Shown: positions 25,005-33,641, counted from the first letter of the stretch. The stretch: DNA of 51,878 nt from an uncultured Erysipelotrichaceae bacterium (GCA_945877405.1 CAMCSA010000013.1:1-51878); one strand, 5' to 3'. Numbers and translations are program-made. The notes: generated from the letters alone by a model not told the origin.

Positions 25005-26971
25005 TGGATGTCAGATCTTTTGATGTCATTGACAGCCTGCATCGTGAAAAGGGGTATCTGGATGGCGATGAGCTTGCATCCTCTTTGGATATTTCTACCC
25101 GTACACTGCGTGATATCATCAGGGATGTCAGGGAACATATTGAGCAGTATGGTGCAACCATCAGCTATAAGAACAATTTTGGTTACAGGCTGGAGGTTCA
25201 TCAGAAAACACTGTTTGAGTCCTTTCTGGCGCAGGAAAAGAAAAATATAGAGAACATGCGTTTTGATTATCCGATCACATCTGCTGAGCGGTGTGATTAT
25301 ATCATCCGCCGTTTTCTGCTTTCTTCCACTCCGGTTAAATCAGATGATCTTTGTGAAGAACTCGGTATTTCAAAAACAACATTTGCCCAGGATCTGCGAC
25401 AGGTAAAACAGACTCTTTACAGATATGAACTGCATGTAGAAGTACAGGCAAAAAAAGGGCTTGTTGTATGTGGTAGTGAAAAGAACATGCAGAGCTGCAT
25501 GGCAGATTTCGTCTTTTACAACGATTATGCTTCATCCACTTCATTTACAACCCATTCGATCGGGCAGTTCTGCAGACAGTATGAACAGAAGATCAGAACA
25601 TGTGTCAATCGTGTTCTTTCAGACAATGACTATCATATGACAGACCTTGGCATCAATAATCTTGTTGTGCATATTCTGATCACTTTGTATCGGGGACAGA
25701 TGGATCCATCAAAGCCGAATCTTTCTGATGTGAAAATCAATGAAGATCAATATCATCTGGAAATATCCATGGCACAGCAGATGGCAGATCTGGTGTGTGA
25801 GTATACCGGTATGTCATTGCTGGAAGAAGAGCTTGGATTCATCGCAGTGCATATCATCGGATCAAGGCTTTTTTCCAAAGAAGATGAAAACCTGATATCG
25901 ATGGAAACGCTGAATCTTGTTAGAGATCTGTTTGATGAAATCAGAAGGCATTACGGCATCAGTTTCTTTGATGATATGGAGCTGTTTACACTGATGTGCA
26001 TGCATATGGAACCGATGATTCAAAGGGTACGTAACGGGATTCCGATGCGTAATCCGCTGCTGGAAACAATCAAGACAGAAAACCCGAATGGATATGATCT
26101 TGCGGTATATGCATGCCGATGGCTGTCACAACGGCTTCATGCAACCATCGATGAAAATGAAATGGGGTATATGGCACTGCATTTTGGCATTGCTTTGGAA
26201 GGAAAGAAAAAAGCGGGCAGAAAAAGGATACTAGCGGTATGTGCGTCAGGAGTAGGTACATCACGTATGCTGAAATACAATCTTGAAAAACTGTTTGGTA
26301 ACAGTGTGGAAAGCATTACAACAGCCAGAATGAGTGAAGTGATACAGATGGATCTGTCTGTATATGATCTGATTGTGACAACCGTACCGTTTGATCACCC
26401 TGTTTCAACAAGGGTTATACAGGTTGGATGCTTTCTTTCGCAAAGTGATCAGGATGCTTTACGGAATGCGTTTGCCGCTTCTTATGACAATGTAGACGGT
26501 CTTATAAAGGCGTTTGATCCTGCGATGTATATCGAAAACGGAGATGTTGAAACATGGCAACAGGCAGTAGAGCAACTGTATGGAAGAATGGCATCCTGCA
26601 TTGCAATGCCGGATGATTTTCTGAAGCTGACAATGGATCGTGAGAAGCTTTCTTGCACATATATCGGGAACCGTTGTGCTGTACCACATCCGACAAGTGT
26701 TCTGCTGGAAGAAAACAGAATCGCTGTCATGCATCTGAAAAAACCTGTTGTCTGGAGCAATGGGAAAAGAGTGGAATGGGTGTTCCTGATCGGTATGAAG
26801 CGCTATGAGGATGCCGGATCGGATCAGCTGATTCATGCACTGTATGAGCTGATTGGAGATGGCAATGCATTGAGGCAGTTGAAGATGGATGCTTCCTATG
26901 ACCATTTTATTCGCATATTGCAGTCTGTTTTATCTGTCCCGTCTGAAACGGAGGATGATTTTTTCCATTAA
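25001..26971 (+). CDS. PRD-type transcriptional regulator with EIIB and EIIA (LicR/MtlR-like)
   Basis: A 656-residue regulator. In order: two HTH modules (~1-65 and ~95-150), PRD1 (~190-290), PRD2 (~300-405), EIIB-like domain with AVCASGVGTSRML (~410-500), EIIA of mannitol/fructose type with AVPHPTSVLL (~515-650). The PRD histidines (NLVVHIL, IAVHIIG, LMCMHME, MALHFG), the EIIB cysteine and the EIIA histidine are all present, so it can be phosphorylated by HPr and the PTS. It probably activates this operon in response to transport. GAGGTGGAGG lies 8 nt before ATG 25001. Confidence 0.9.
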   Translation: MMDVRSFDVIDSLHREKGYLDGDELASSLDISTRTLRDIIRDVREHIEQYGATISYKNNFGYRLEVHQKTLFESFLAQEKKNIENMRFDYPITSAERCDYIIRRFLLSSTPVKSDDLCEELGISKTTFAQDLRQVKQTLYRYELHVEVQAKKGLVVCGSEKNMQSCMADFVFYNDYASSTSFTTHSIGQFCRQYEQKIRTCVNRVLSDNDYHMTDLGINNLVVHILITLYRGQMDPSKPNLSDVKINEDQYHLEISMAQQMADLVCEYTGMSLLEEELGFIAVHIIGSRLFSKEDENLISMETLNLVRDLFDEIRRHYGISFFDDMELFTLMCMHMEPMIQRVRNGIPMRNPLLETIKTENPNGYDLAVYACRWLSQRLHATIDENEMGYMALHFGIALEGKKKAGRKRILAVCASGVGTSRMLKYNLEKLFGNSVESITTARMSEVIQMDLSVYDLIVTTVPFDHPVSTRVIQVGCFLSQSDQDALRNAFAASYDNVDGLIKAFDPAMYIENGDVETWQQAVEQLYGRMASCIAMPDDFLKLTMDREKLSCTYIGNRCAVPHPTSVLLEENRIAVMHLKKPVVWSNGKRVEWVFLIGMKRYEDAGSDQLIHALYELIGDGNALRQLKMDASYDHFIRILQSVLSVPSETEDDFFH

Positions 26972-26986
26972 TCACGGAGGTGCTGT

Positions 26987-28525
26987 ATGAATGTTCTGAT
27001 TGTCTGTGCAGCAGGAATGTCTTCCAGCGCTCTTGCGCAGAGGTTCAGAGAAAAAATCAGAAAAGAGGGTCTGAATATCAGAGTGGGGACATGTGGTGTT
27101 ACACAATACCGTCAGCACCTGGCACATGCAGATCTTGTTTTCATTGCACCTCAGATCAGCTGGTTACAGAAAGAGCTGAATGAAAAGAAGATCATGTGTC
27201 TTGTCATACCGGAAAAGGCATATGGCGAAATGAATGCTGATGTACTTATGGATATGGCACTTCATCCTGATGAATATATACCAAAGGAAATGAAGGAGCC
27301 ATGGTATAAAGGAATTGTTGTGGGGTTTGCCCAAAGACGAAGTGTGATTGCGATTACAGATGGTTTCAGTTCACTGATGCCGGTATCTCTTGTCGGTTCC
27401 ATTCTTTCTCTTTGTAATGCGCTTCCGATTCCTTATCTGAATACACTGATTTCTTCCGGAATCGTTGGAGAGTATCTTTCGATCGGTGTCAGTATGACAA
27501 TGGGAATGCTTTCTTTGTATCTCAGTATTTTTATTGCGATGTCCTATTCTGAGCAGACTGGAGTATCAAAGGAGGGACTTGTTCTTTCCTGCATGGTTGA
27601 TTTTATAGCGGTCAGCGGGATTTCTCCACTGGAAGCACTGCAGACAGGCTTTTTTGATGGGCGTGGCATGTTATGTGCCACTGCAATCACGCTTGTGACA
27701 TGTCATCTGTATGAAACAGTTGATCGACTGCTTGTAAAAAGAAAGAAAGGGTATATTGCCAGCAATATCATCGACTCCTTCTATTCACTGATTCCTGTCA
27801 GTATCTGCATGTTTCTGACGGTAACAGTTTCGACGGTATTCTATTCCTGTTTCCATGTGCAGATAGCACAGTATATCAACGATTCGATTGTGGATGCCAT
27901 CGGCAGGTTTGCCGGTAACAGTGCCTCCACATTGCTGGGATTGAAAGTCCTTGCCACATTGTTTTGGTTTGTCGGTATCCATGGAGGAAAGCTGACAGGA
28001 ACGGTATCCAATCCGATTTTTCAACCGCTTTCTGCGGCAGATGTCAGAGCATGGACAAAGGGAGAAACACTTCCGTATCTGATCAATTCTCAGACATCTA
28101 ACATGTTTACATTCGGCGGGATCGGATCCACACTGTCATTGACATTTCTGATGCTTGTGATGTCAAAAAGCAGGAAGATGAAACAGCTGGGAAAAATATC
28201 GTTTCCAATGGGGATCTTCTTTATCAATGAACCTCTGATTTTTGGACTTCCGTTTGTATTGAATCTGTATCTGCTGATTCCTTTTACCCTGATACCGTTG
28301 ATCAGTGGTGTCATGACAATCATCGCCACACGTGTCGGATTTCTTCCTGCCTGTATCGGATTTGAAATACCATGGACGACGCCACCGCTGATCTCCGGAC
28401 TGATTCAGGGAGGGTGGAAACTTGCACTGTGGCAGGCCTTCATGCTTGTTTTGCAGGCAGCCATGTGGTACCCCGTCTTTCACCATCTTGATCAGGAAGC
28501 ATTGAAAGAAGAAAAGAGTGCGTAA
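26987..28525 (+). CDS. PTS EIIBC permease, lactose/cellobiose family
   Basis: A 512-residue fusion: EIIB (1-100) with the phospho-cysteine in MNVLIVCAAGMSSS (Cys7), linked to EIIC (~105-510) with FFINEPLIFGLPFVLN. It imports and phosphorylates a sugar. It starts 15 bp after the regulator stop with ACGGAGG as ribosome-binding site. No lactose-type EIIA is in the window. Confidence 0.9.
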   Translation: MNVLIVCAAGMSSSALAQRFREKIRKEGLNIRVGTCGVTQYRQHLAHADLVFIAPQISWLQKELNEKKIMCLVIPEKAYGEMNADVLMDMALHPDEYIPKEMKEPWYKGIVVGFAQRRSVIAITDGFSSLMPVSLVGSILSLCNALPIPYLNTLISSGIVGEYLSIGVSMTMGMLSLYLSIFIAMSYSEQTGVSKEGLVLSCMVDFIAVSGISPLEALQTGFFDGRGMLCATAITLVTCHLYETVDRLLVKRKKGYIASNIIDSFYSLIPVSICMFLTVTVSTVFYSCFHVQIAQYINDSIVDAIGRFAGNSASTLLGLKVLATLFWFVGIHGGKLTGTVSNPIFQPLSAADVRAWTKGETLPYLINSQTSNMFTFGGIGSTLSLTFLMLVMSKSRKMKQLGKISFPMGIFFINEPLIFGLPFVLNLYLLIPFTLIPLISGVMTIIATRVGFLPACIGFEIPWTTPPLISGLIQGGWKLALWQAFMLVLQAAMWYPVFHHLDQEALKEEKSA

Positions 28526-28540
28526 AGTTTCTGTAAACCA

Positions 28541-28562
28541 TTCTGCCGGAATTCTGGCAGAA
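28541..28562 (+). other. Intercistronic hairpin between the two permease genes
   Basis: TTCTGCC/GGCAGAA stem with 8-nt loop and no T-run. It may pause or stabilise the mRNA. Confidence 0.4.
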
Positions 28563-28636
28563 AGATGTATTCCAAGAAGTGGTTGTGACTGATAAGATCA
28601 CATCATAAAAAGGGGAAAACCCAAAAGGAGAAAATC

Positions 28637-29932
28637 ATGCAGAAATTCATGAACTGGATGGAAGCACATGTCATGCCTCTTGCGGGAAAACTTGGAACAA
28701 ACCGTTATCTTAAGGCGATCAGTTCCGGTTTTATCGCCATCATGGCAGCAACAATCGTTGGTTCCATCTTCACACTCATCGGTAACCTGCCTTTTACAGG
28801 CTGGACCGCATGGCTGGCTTCAACAGGCCTCAATAAGATTCTGGCACTGCCAGGTCAGTGTACAACTGATCTGATTGCCGTTTATGCAGTATTCTTCATT
28901 GCATACAACCTGGCACAGACATTCGAAGTAGATGGTAAGGGTGCAGGTCTTGCTGCTCTGGTATCCTTCTTTGTTGTAACAGGCAGAGCGACATATTTTG
29001 CTGCAGCTGCGGAAGGTGCAGCAGCAGTCAGTGCACTTTCCACAGGATTCCTTGGCGCAAAGGGTCTGTTTACAGCCATGATCGTTGCATTGCTCGGCGC
29101 AAGAATCTATGTATTCATTGTCAAGAAGGGCTGGGTTATCAAGCTCCCGGATTCTGTACCACCAAATGTTGCAGGTTCCTTCAATGCTCTGATTCCATCT
29201 TTCTTTGTTGTCATTGTCTTCCTGCTTGTTGCGATGGGAATGAGCTTTACTTCCTATGGTGATCTGCACACAATGATCTTTACAGTCATTCAGTCTAACC
29301 TGATGAGATTCATGGGTGATAACATCTTCTCATGGCTGTTCTTCAACTTCATGACAAACATCCTGTGGTTCTTCGGTCTGCACGGTGGTAACATTGTCGG
29401 TTCCATTACAAACCCGGTATATACACCACTTGCTCTGGAAAACCTGGCAGCTTTTGAAGCAGGTGAAACAGTCATGCCTTATATCATCACAGGTTCTTTC
29501 GGAAAGACATTCACATTCGGTGGTGTCGGTTCCATGTTCGGCTTGGCAATTCTGATGACATTCTTTGCCAAGTCCAAACAGTATAAAATGCTTGGTAAGC
29601 TCTCACTTCCAACAACATTCTTCTTCATCAACGAACCTCTGCTGTTCGGTATTCCGGTTGTGTTGAATCCACTGTTCTTCCTGCCGCTGATGTTTACAAC
29701 ACCTCTGCTTGGTACACTGACATATTTCATGATGAAGATCGGTATCGTTCCGATTCCACATGGTATCCAGCTTCCTTGGACCATGCCACCGGTATTCAAC
29801 GGATTCCTGCAGGCAGGTATTGGTCTTGCAATATGGGAAGTACTGATGGTTATCGCATCCATGATCATCTATTATCCATTCTTCAGAATGGGCGATAAAC
29901 AGGCTCTTGCTGAAGAAAACGGCGAAGCATAA
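28637..29932 (+). CDS. PTS EIIC permease, cellobiose/diacetylchitobiose family
   Basis: A 431-residue permease with about ten helices, early YLKAISSGFIAIMAATIVGS, WFFGLHGGNIVGSITNP and FFINEPLLFGIPVVLNP. AAAAGGAG before the ATG. It lacks EIIB, which the preceding EIIBC protein could supply. Immediately followed by a ChbG-like deacetylase, a pairing known from diacetylchitobiose operons, so an N-acetylated sugar is likely the cargo. Confidence 0.9.
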   Translation: MQKFMNWMEAHVMPLAGKLGTNRYLKAISSGFIAIMAATIVGSIFTLIGNLPFTGWTAWLASTGLNKILALPGQCTTDLIAVYAVFFIAYNLAQTFEVDGKGAGLAALVSFFVVTGRATYFAAAAEGAAAVSALSTGFLGAKGLFTAMIVALLGARIYVFIVKKGWVIKLPDSVPPNVAGSFNALIPSFFVVIVFLLVAMGMSFTSYGDLHTMIFTVIQSNLMRFMGDNIFSWLFFNFMTNILWFFGLHGGNIVGSITNPVYTPLALENLAAFEAGETVMPYIITGSFGKTFTFGGVGSMFGLAILMTFFAKSKQYKMLGKLSLPTTFFFINEPLLFGIPVVLNPLFFLPLMFTTPLLGTLTYFMMKIGIVPIPHGIQLPWTMPPVFNGFLQAGIGLAIWEVLMVIASMIIYYPFFRMGDKQALAEENGEA

Positions 29933-29948
29933 AATAATACTGAAATAA

Positions 29949-29985
29949 GACAATGTCCTGACTGTTCTTAGATCAGGACATTGTC
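29949..29985 (+). other. Strong intercistronic hairpin between EIIC and chbG
   Basis: A perfect 13-bp stem GACAATGTCCTGA/TCAGGACATTGTC with an 11-nt loop, 18 nt before the chbG start. No T-run follows, so it is not a canonical terminator; it may stop 3'-5' decay of the permease mRNA. Confidence 0.6.
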
Positions 29986-30003
29986 ACATACAGGAGAGAG
30001 AAT

Positions 30004-30795
30004 ATGAAACTTTTAATTCAGTCCGATGACTACGGCATGACACCAGCCGTAGCTGATGGCATTATTTATGGAATTACACATGGTGTTGTACGTAATACAG
30101 GCATGTTTACAAACATGCCCTGGGCAAAGGAATGCGTAGAAAAGATCAGACCGTATCTGGGTCAGATCGCATTCGGTATTGACCTGAATGCTTCTACAGG
30201 ATGTTCTTTGCTTGGTTATGACAAAGTACCAAATCTCTGTCATCCGGATGGTTCCTTTCTGACATCAAAGGAAAACCGTGCTGCAGATGAAAGTGCACCG
30301 AACCATGATCATGTCGATCATGATCAGCTGTATGCAGAATTTGATGCACAGGTACAGAAGTTCATTGAACTTGTCGGCAAGGTTCCGGATTACATTCATG
30401 CCCATGCCTATGGCACTGCCACAACAGAAAGAGTCAGAAGGGAAATCGCTCAGAAATACGACCGTCCATATTCCAAGGCTACAGCAGATCTGCTGATCGG
30501 AGATTATGCAAGAATGGGATGGTATATCATGGGATCCCCAGAGGCACAGTTAAAGGAAGATCTGGAATCTTATATTGTTGAGAATAAGGCTGGCTTTGAC
30601 AAAGATGGCTATGGCTATCTGATCACACACTGCGGTTATGCAGATGCACGGCTGTTTGAACTGTCCAGCTTCAGTTTATGCAGAGTCAAGGATCTGGAAG
30701 CTCTGACATCCGAGCGTGTGAAAAACTGGATCGCATATAACAATGTTGAACTGATCACATTCAACGATCTGGATCGTGATCATTGGGCGAACTGA
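30004..30795 (+). CDS. ChbG/HpnK-family carbohydrate deacetylase
   Basis: A 263-residue YdjC-fold protein. QSDDYGMTPAVADGII carries the metal Asp pair; IHAHAYGT and ITHCGYADA carry later histidines. The usual GxHLN motif reads GIDLN: His replaced by Asp (FGIDLNAST). In ChbG that His is a metal ligand. So either an Asp takes over or the enzyme differs. Family role: removal of the acetyl group from an N-acetylglucosamine-6-phosphate-type disaccharide. CAGGAGAG before the ATG. Its place after PTS permeases agrees with processing of imported amino sugars. Confidence 0.8.
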   Translation: MKLLIQSDDYGMTPAVADGIIYGITHGVVRNTGMFTNMPWAKECVEKIRPYLGQIAFGIDLNASTGCSLLGYDKVPNLCHPDGSFLTSKENRAADESAPNHDHVDHDQLYAEFDAQVQKFIELVGKVPDYIHAHAYGTATTERVRREIAQKYDRPYSKATADLLIGDYARMGWYIMGSPEAQLKEDLESYIVENKAGFDKDGYGYLITHCGYADARLFELSSFSLCRVKDLEALTSERVKNWIAYNNVELITFNDLDRDHWAN

Positions 30796-30807
30796 AATAT
30801 AATATTG

Positions 30808-30846
30808 CACTGCTGTCAATGTTTCTGTATGATGGCAGTGTTTTTT
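30808..30846 (+). terminator. Terminator after chbG
   Basis: CACTGC/GCAGTG outer stem, partly paired inside, with T6. It lies 15 nt before the AEC start, so the carrier may be expressed by read-through. Confidence 0.6.
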
Positions 30847-30860
30847 GAAAGGGGATTAAT

Positions 30861-31775
30861 ATGGAAATACTGACAATACTGTTAAAGCAGATTGTTCTGA
30901 TGTTTGTTCTGATCATGATCGGTTATGTACTTTGCAGAAAAAAACTGATCACATTACAGGGCAGTGGAGAAATGGGGAAAATACTGTTGAATGTTGTCAT
31001 ACCATGTGTGATTATCAACAGTTTCTGGTGTGAAAGAACAGCAGAGAAAACAGCATCCCTGCTGCAGGGAAGCGTGATTGCTGCAGTTGTGATGGCAGTT
31101 GCGGTGATCATTTCCACACTTGTATATGGTTTAAGGGATGGCGTAGCGTGTTTTTCTTCCGCTTTTTCCAATGCCGGATTCATCGGTATCCCACTTGTAC
31201 AGGCGGTTCTGGGCAGTTCTGCCGTATTCTATCTTTCTCTGATGATTGTTCTTGTCAATTTTCTGCAGTGGACATATGGACTGTATGTGCTTACCGGGGA
31301 TAAGGGAAAGATGAAGCTGTCAGTTGTGGCAACCAATCCGGTTGTCATTTCTGTAGTGGCTGGAATCGTGATCTATTTCCTGAATCTGCCTCGGTTTGCC
31401 TTTACAGATACACTGATCTCCTCCATCACAGCAGTCAATACACCACTGGCAATGCTTGTGACCGGTGTCTATCTGGCGCAGTCGCCTTTATACGATATCA
31501 TCTCGGATCAGAATACATGGAAGGTATCCGTTCTGCGCTTATTGATCATACCTGTCGTATCGCTACTTGTGATAAAGCTGTTCCCGTTTGGTACACAGGA
31601 AATGAAAGTTGCGATCATGATTGCGGCTGCCTGTCCGGTTGGATCAAATGTATCCATCTTTGCGCAACAGGTTGGAGCATCCTTCAAGGATGCAACATGT
31701 CAGGTATGTCTTTCCACAATTCTGTGTCTTGCAACAATACCGCTGATGACACTTGTAACAACGATGATTTTATGA
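30861..31775 (+). CDS. AEC-family transporter
   Basis: A 304-residue auxin-efflux-carrier-type protein with about ten helices, starting LKQIVLMFVLIMIGYVLCRKKLI, containing SAFSNAGFIGIPLVQAVLG and ACPVGSNVSIFAQQVG. Family members move organic anions. It may export an acid or an end product of the sugar pathway. AAAGGGG before the ATG. Confidence 0.85.
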   Translation: MEILTILLKQIVLMFVLIMIGYVLCRKKLITLQGSGEMGKILLNVVIPCVIINSFWCERTAEKTASLLQGSVIAAVVMAVAVIISTLVYGLRDGVACFSSAFSNAGFIGIPLVQAVLGSSAVFYLSLMIVLVNFLQWTYGLYVLTGDKGKMKLSVVATNPVVISVVAGIVIYFLNLPRFAFTDTLISSITAVNTPLAMLVTGVYLAQSPLYDIISDQNTWKVSVLRLLIIPVVSLLVIKLFPFGTQEMKVAIMIAAACPVGSNVSIFAQQVGASFKDATCQVCLSTILCLATIPLMTLVTTMIL

Positions 31776-31779
31776 AAAT

Positions 31780-31810
31780 ATGCAGATGGGAATCTGCATG
31801 TTTTCATTTT
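31780..31810 (+). terminator. AEC transporter terminator
   Basis: Perfect 8-bp stem ATGCAGAT/ATCTGCAT with a GGGA loop, then GTTTTCATTTTT. Confidence 0.75.
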
Positions 31811-31867
31811 TGGGCAATGGGAAAAAATATCCTTCACCAACAGTTGAAAAAACTTTTTGGTGTGATA

Positions 31868-31896
31868 TTGAAATAAATTTTAAAACAATTAATATG
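31868..31896 (+). promoter_or_regulatory. Promoter of sulfatase-like gene 3 with RpiR-type box
   Basis: TTGAAATAAATTTTAAAACA (31868-31887) nearly repeats the box at 24514. TTGAAA serves as -35 and TAATAT (16-bp spacer) or TATGAT (19-bp) as -10. Confidence 0.55.
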
Positions 31897-31918
31897 ATGG
31901 TATAGGGAGGGGTTACAT

Positions 31919-33364
31919 ATGAAGAAGCCTGATATTGTACTGTTTACCGCAGATGGCATGCGCCTTGACAGTCTTGCTTGTATGGGGAATCGTGCAGCCT
32001 GGACACCGCATATGGATGCCCTGGTAAAGGAAGGAGTTGCCTTCCGCAATGCTTATTGCCAGAATCCTTCTGTTGTTGCAGGAAGGTGTTCTGTCATGAG
32101 TGGTCTGTATCCGCATACAACAGGACACAGATCGATGCATTATCTGTTAAGACCGGATGAACCGAACCTGTTGCGGATCATGAAGGATGCAGGGTATGAA
32201 GTCATCTGGGCAGGCAAGAATGATCTGATCCCGTCAGATGCGGATAAAAGTGAATACTGTGATGCGTGGTTTGATGGTGTGCATGATCAGGATGCAAGAA
32301 AGATATACTGTTACCTGAGTACTACCATGAAACGGATGAATGCCCGCATGTCCGAGCAGGATTATTCTTTTTTCAATGGAGTATCGACAGGGCAGGAAAA
32401 AACAGACGAGAAGTCTGTGGAAAGCATTCTGAAATACCTGGATGACAGAAAAGAAAGAAATGATGCAAAACCGGTGTTCATCTACTGCAATCTTTCATTT
32501 CCTCACGTTCCATATGGTGTCAGTCAGCCATGGTATTCTCTGATTGACCGCAATCAGCTGCAAGAAAGAAAGCCATGGTGCCCAGATAAGCCGGAAATGC
32601 TTGTATTGACGGCAGATCGTATGAATCTGCATGAGTGGACAACGGAAGATTGGAATGAATTAAGAGCTGTATATCTTGGTATGGTTGCCAAGTGGGACAG
32701 CCTGCTTGGAAAAGTGGTGCAGAAACTGAAGGAACATGGTTTCTATGACAATACATCCATCATTGCATGTTCCTATCATGGGGATTATACAGGGGACTAT
32801 GATATTGTGGAAACAGTGCAGAACTGTTTTGAAGATGTTCTGACCAATGTTCCTCTGATCATAAAACCTGCTGTACAGTTTTCTGTAAAACCACGTATCA
32901 CAGATGCACTTGTGGAGCTTGTGGATCTTTCTGCAACGATTCTGGAAATGAGTGATATACAGATAGATCATGTGCAGTATGGGGAATCTTTAATGCATGT
33001 TCTGGCTGGTGATGAAGTGCATAAGGATGCCGTATTCTGTGAAGGTGGCAGACCATATGGAGATATCTATGCAATGGAAAACGGACATGAAAATCCATCG
33101 GATCCATATTGGCCAAGAATGTCTGTACAGCAGATGGATGATGCACATGCAAGGGCTACGATGATCCGAATGGGAAACCTGAAATATACGATGCGGATGA
33201 GTGGGAAAGATGAACTGTATGATCTTAGCATTGATCCGGATGAAACAGTTAACCTCATCGATCAGCCATCCTATGAAGATGATGTGCTGAAAATGAAGCT
33301 ACGGATGCTGGAATGGTATCAGCAGACAGCAGACTGGATTCCATCACGTAAGGATATCCGATAA
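31919..33364 (+). CDS. Sulfatase-family protein lacking the catalytic cysteine (pseudosulfatase)
   Basis: A 481-residue intact paralogue of sulfatase 2. Aligned to its CQNPVCVPSRCSFMTG, this protein reads CQNPSVVAGRCSVMSG: the formylglycine Cys is Val52, and the Pro and Ser of the motif are Ala and Gly. The C-terminal metal motif SDHGDYTGDY is SYHGDYTGDY: the Asp ligand is Tyr286. So both the nucleophile and a metal ligand are lost, yet the frame is full length with a strong GGAGGGG ribosome-binding site and a regulated promoter. It may bind the substrate, regulate or act as a non-catalytic partner. The Ser51 next to Val52 is out of register. Cytosolic; no signal peptide. Confidence 0.85.
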   Translation: MKKPDIVLFTADGMRLDSLACMGNRAAWTPHMDALVKEGVAFRNAYCQNPSVVAGRCSVMSGLYPHTTGHRSMHYLLRPDEPNLLRIMKDAGYEVIWAGKNDLIPSDADKSEYCDAWFDGVHDQDARKIYCYLSTTMKRMNARMSEQDYSFFNGVSTGQEKTDEKSVESILKYLDDRKERNDAKPVFIYCNLSFPHVPYGVSQPWYSLIDRNQLQERKPWCPDKPEMLVLTADRMNLHEWTTEDWNELRAVYLGMVAKWDSLLGKVVQKLKEHGFYDNTSIIACSYHGDYTGDYDIVETVQNCFEDVLTNVPLIIKPAVQFSVKPRITDALVELVDLSATILEMSDIQIDHVQYGESLMHVLAGDEVHKDAVFCEGGRPYGDIYAMENGHENPSDPYWPRMSVQQMDDAHARATMIRMGNLKYTMRMSGKDELYDLSIDPDETVNLIDQPSYEDDVLKMKLRMLEWYQQTADWIPSRKDIR

Positions 33365-33369
33365 CAAGG

Positions 33370-33399
33370 CAGCTGGCATGATTGTGTGTCAGCTGTTTT
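33370..33399 (+). terminator. Terminator of the sulfatase-like gene
   Basis: CAGCTGGCA/TGTCAGCTG stem (one G-T pair) and T4. Confidence 0.75.
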
Positions 33400-33412
33400 C
33401 ATGAATCTGCAG

Positions 33413-33533
33413 GGTAAAGTGTAAAGCTGAACTTTACCATTGAATATTCGAAATGTGGAAAAGTTAAATAATATGCATGAATATGCGGAAATCATATTGT
33501 GGAAAACATGTTGAAAACAGATAGTTTTCCACA
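33413..33533. promoter_or_regulatory. Inverted repeat and three TTTTCCACA (DnaA-box-like) sites
   Basis: An 8-bp inverted repeat GGTAAAGT/ACTTTACC (33413-33438) precedes three exact TTTTCCACA nonamers: 33454-33462 and 33498-33506 on minus, 33525-33533 on plus. This fits the DnaA consensus TTWTNCACA. The last two are in inverted orientation 18 bp apart in AT-rich DNA. Function unproven. Confidence 0.4.
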
Positions 33534-33641
33534 GTGATTATCATCTTTTTTCATCTGGAACAGGTGATATTCTGCACATTTCCGGTGACGATTATTTCTG
33601 TGAAAAGAAGTATCGTGTAAAGGAAAGATGAGGAAAATAAG

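Noticed and set aside
33454-33533. Replication origin (oriC) because of DnaA-like boxes
   Set aside because: No dnaA, dnaN or other origin genes nearby and only three boxes; kept only as a site cluster.
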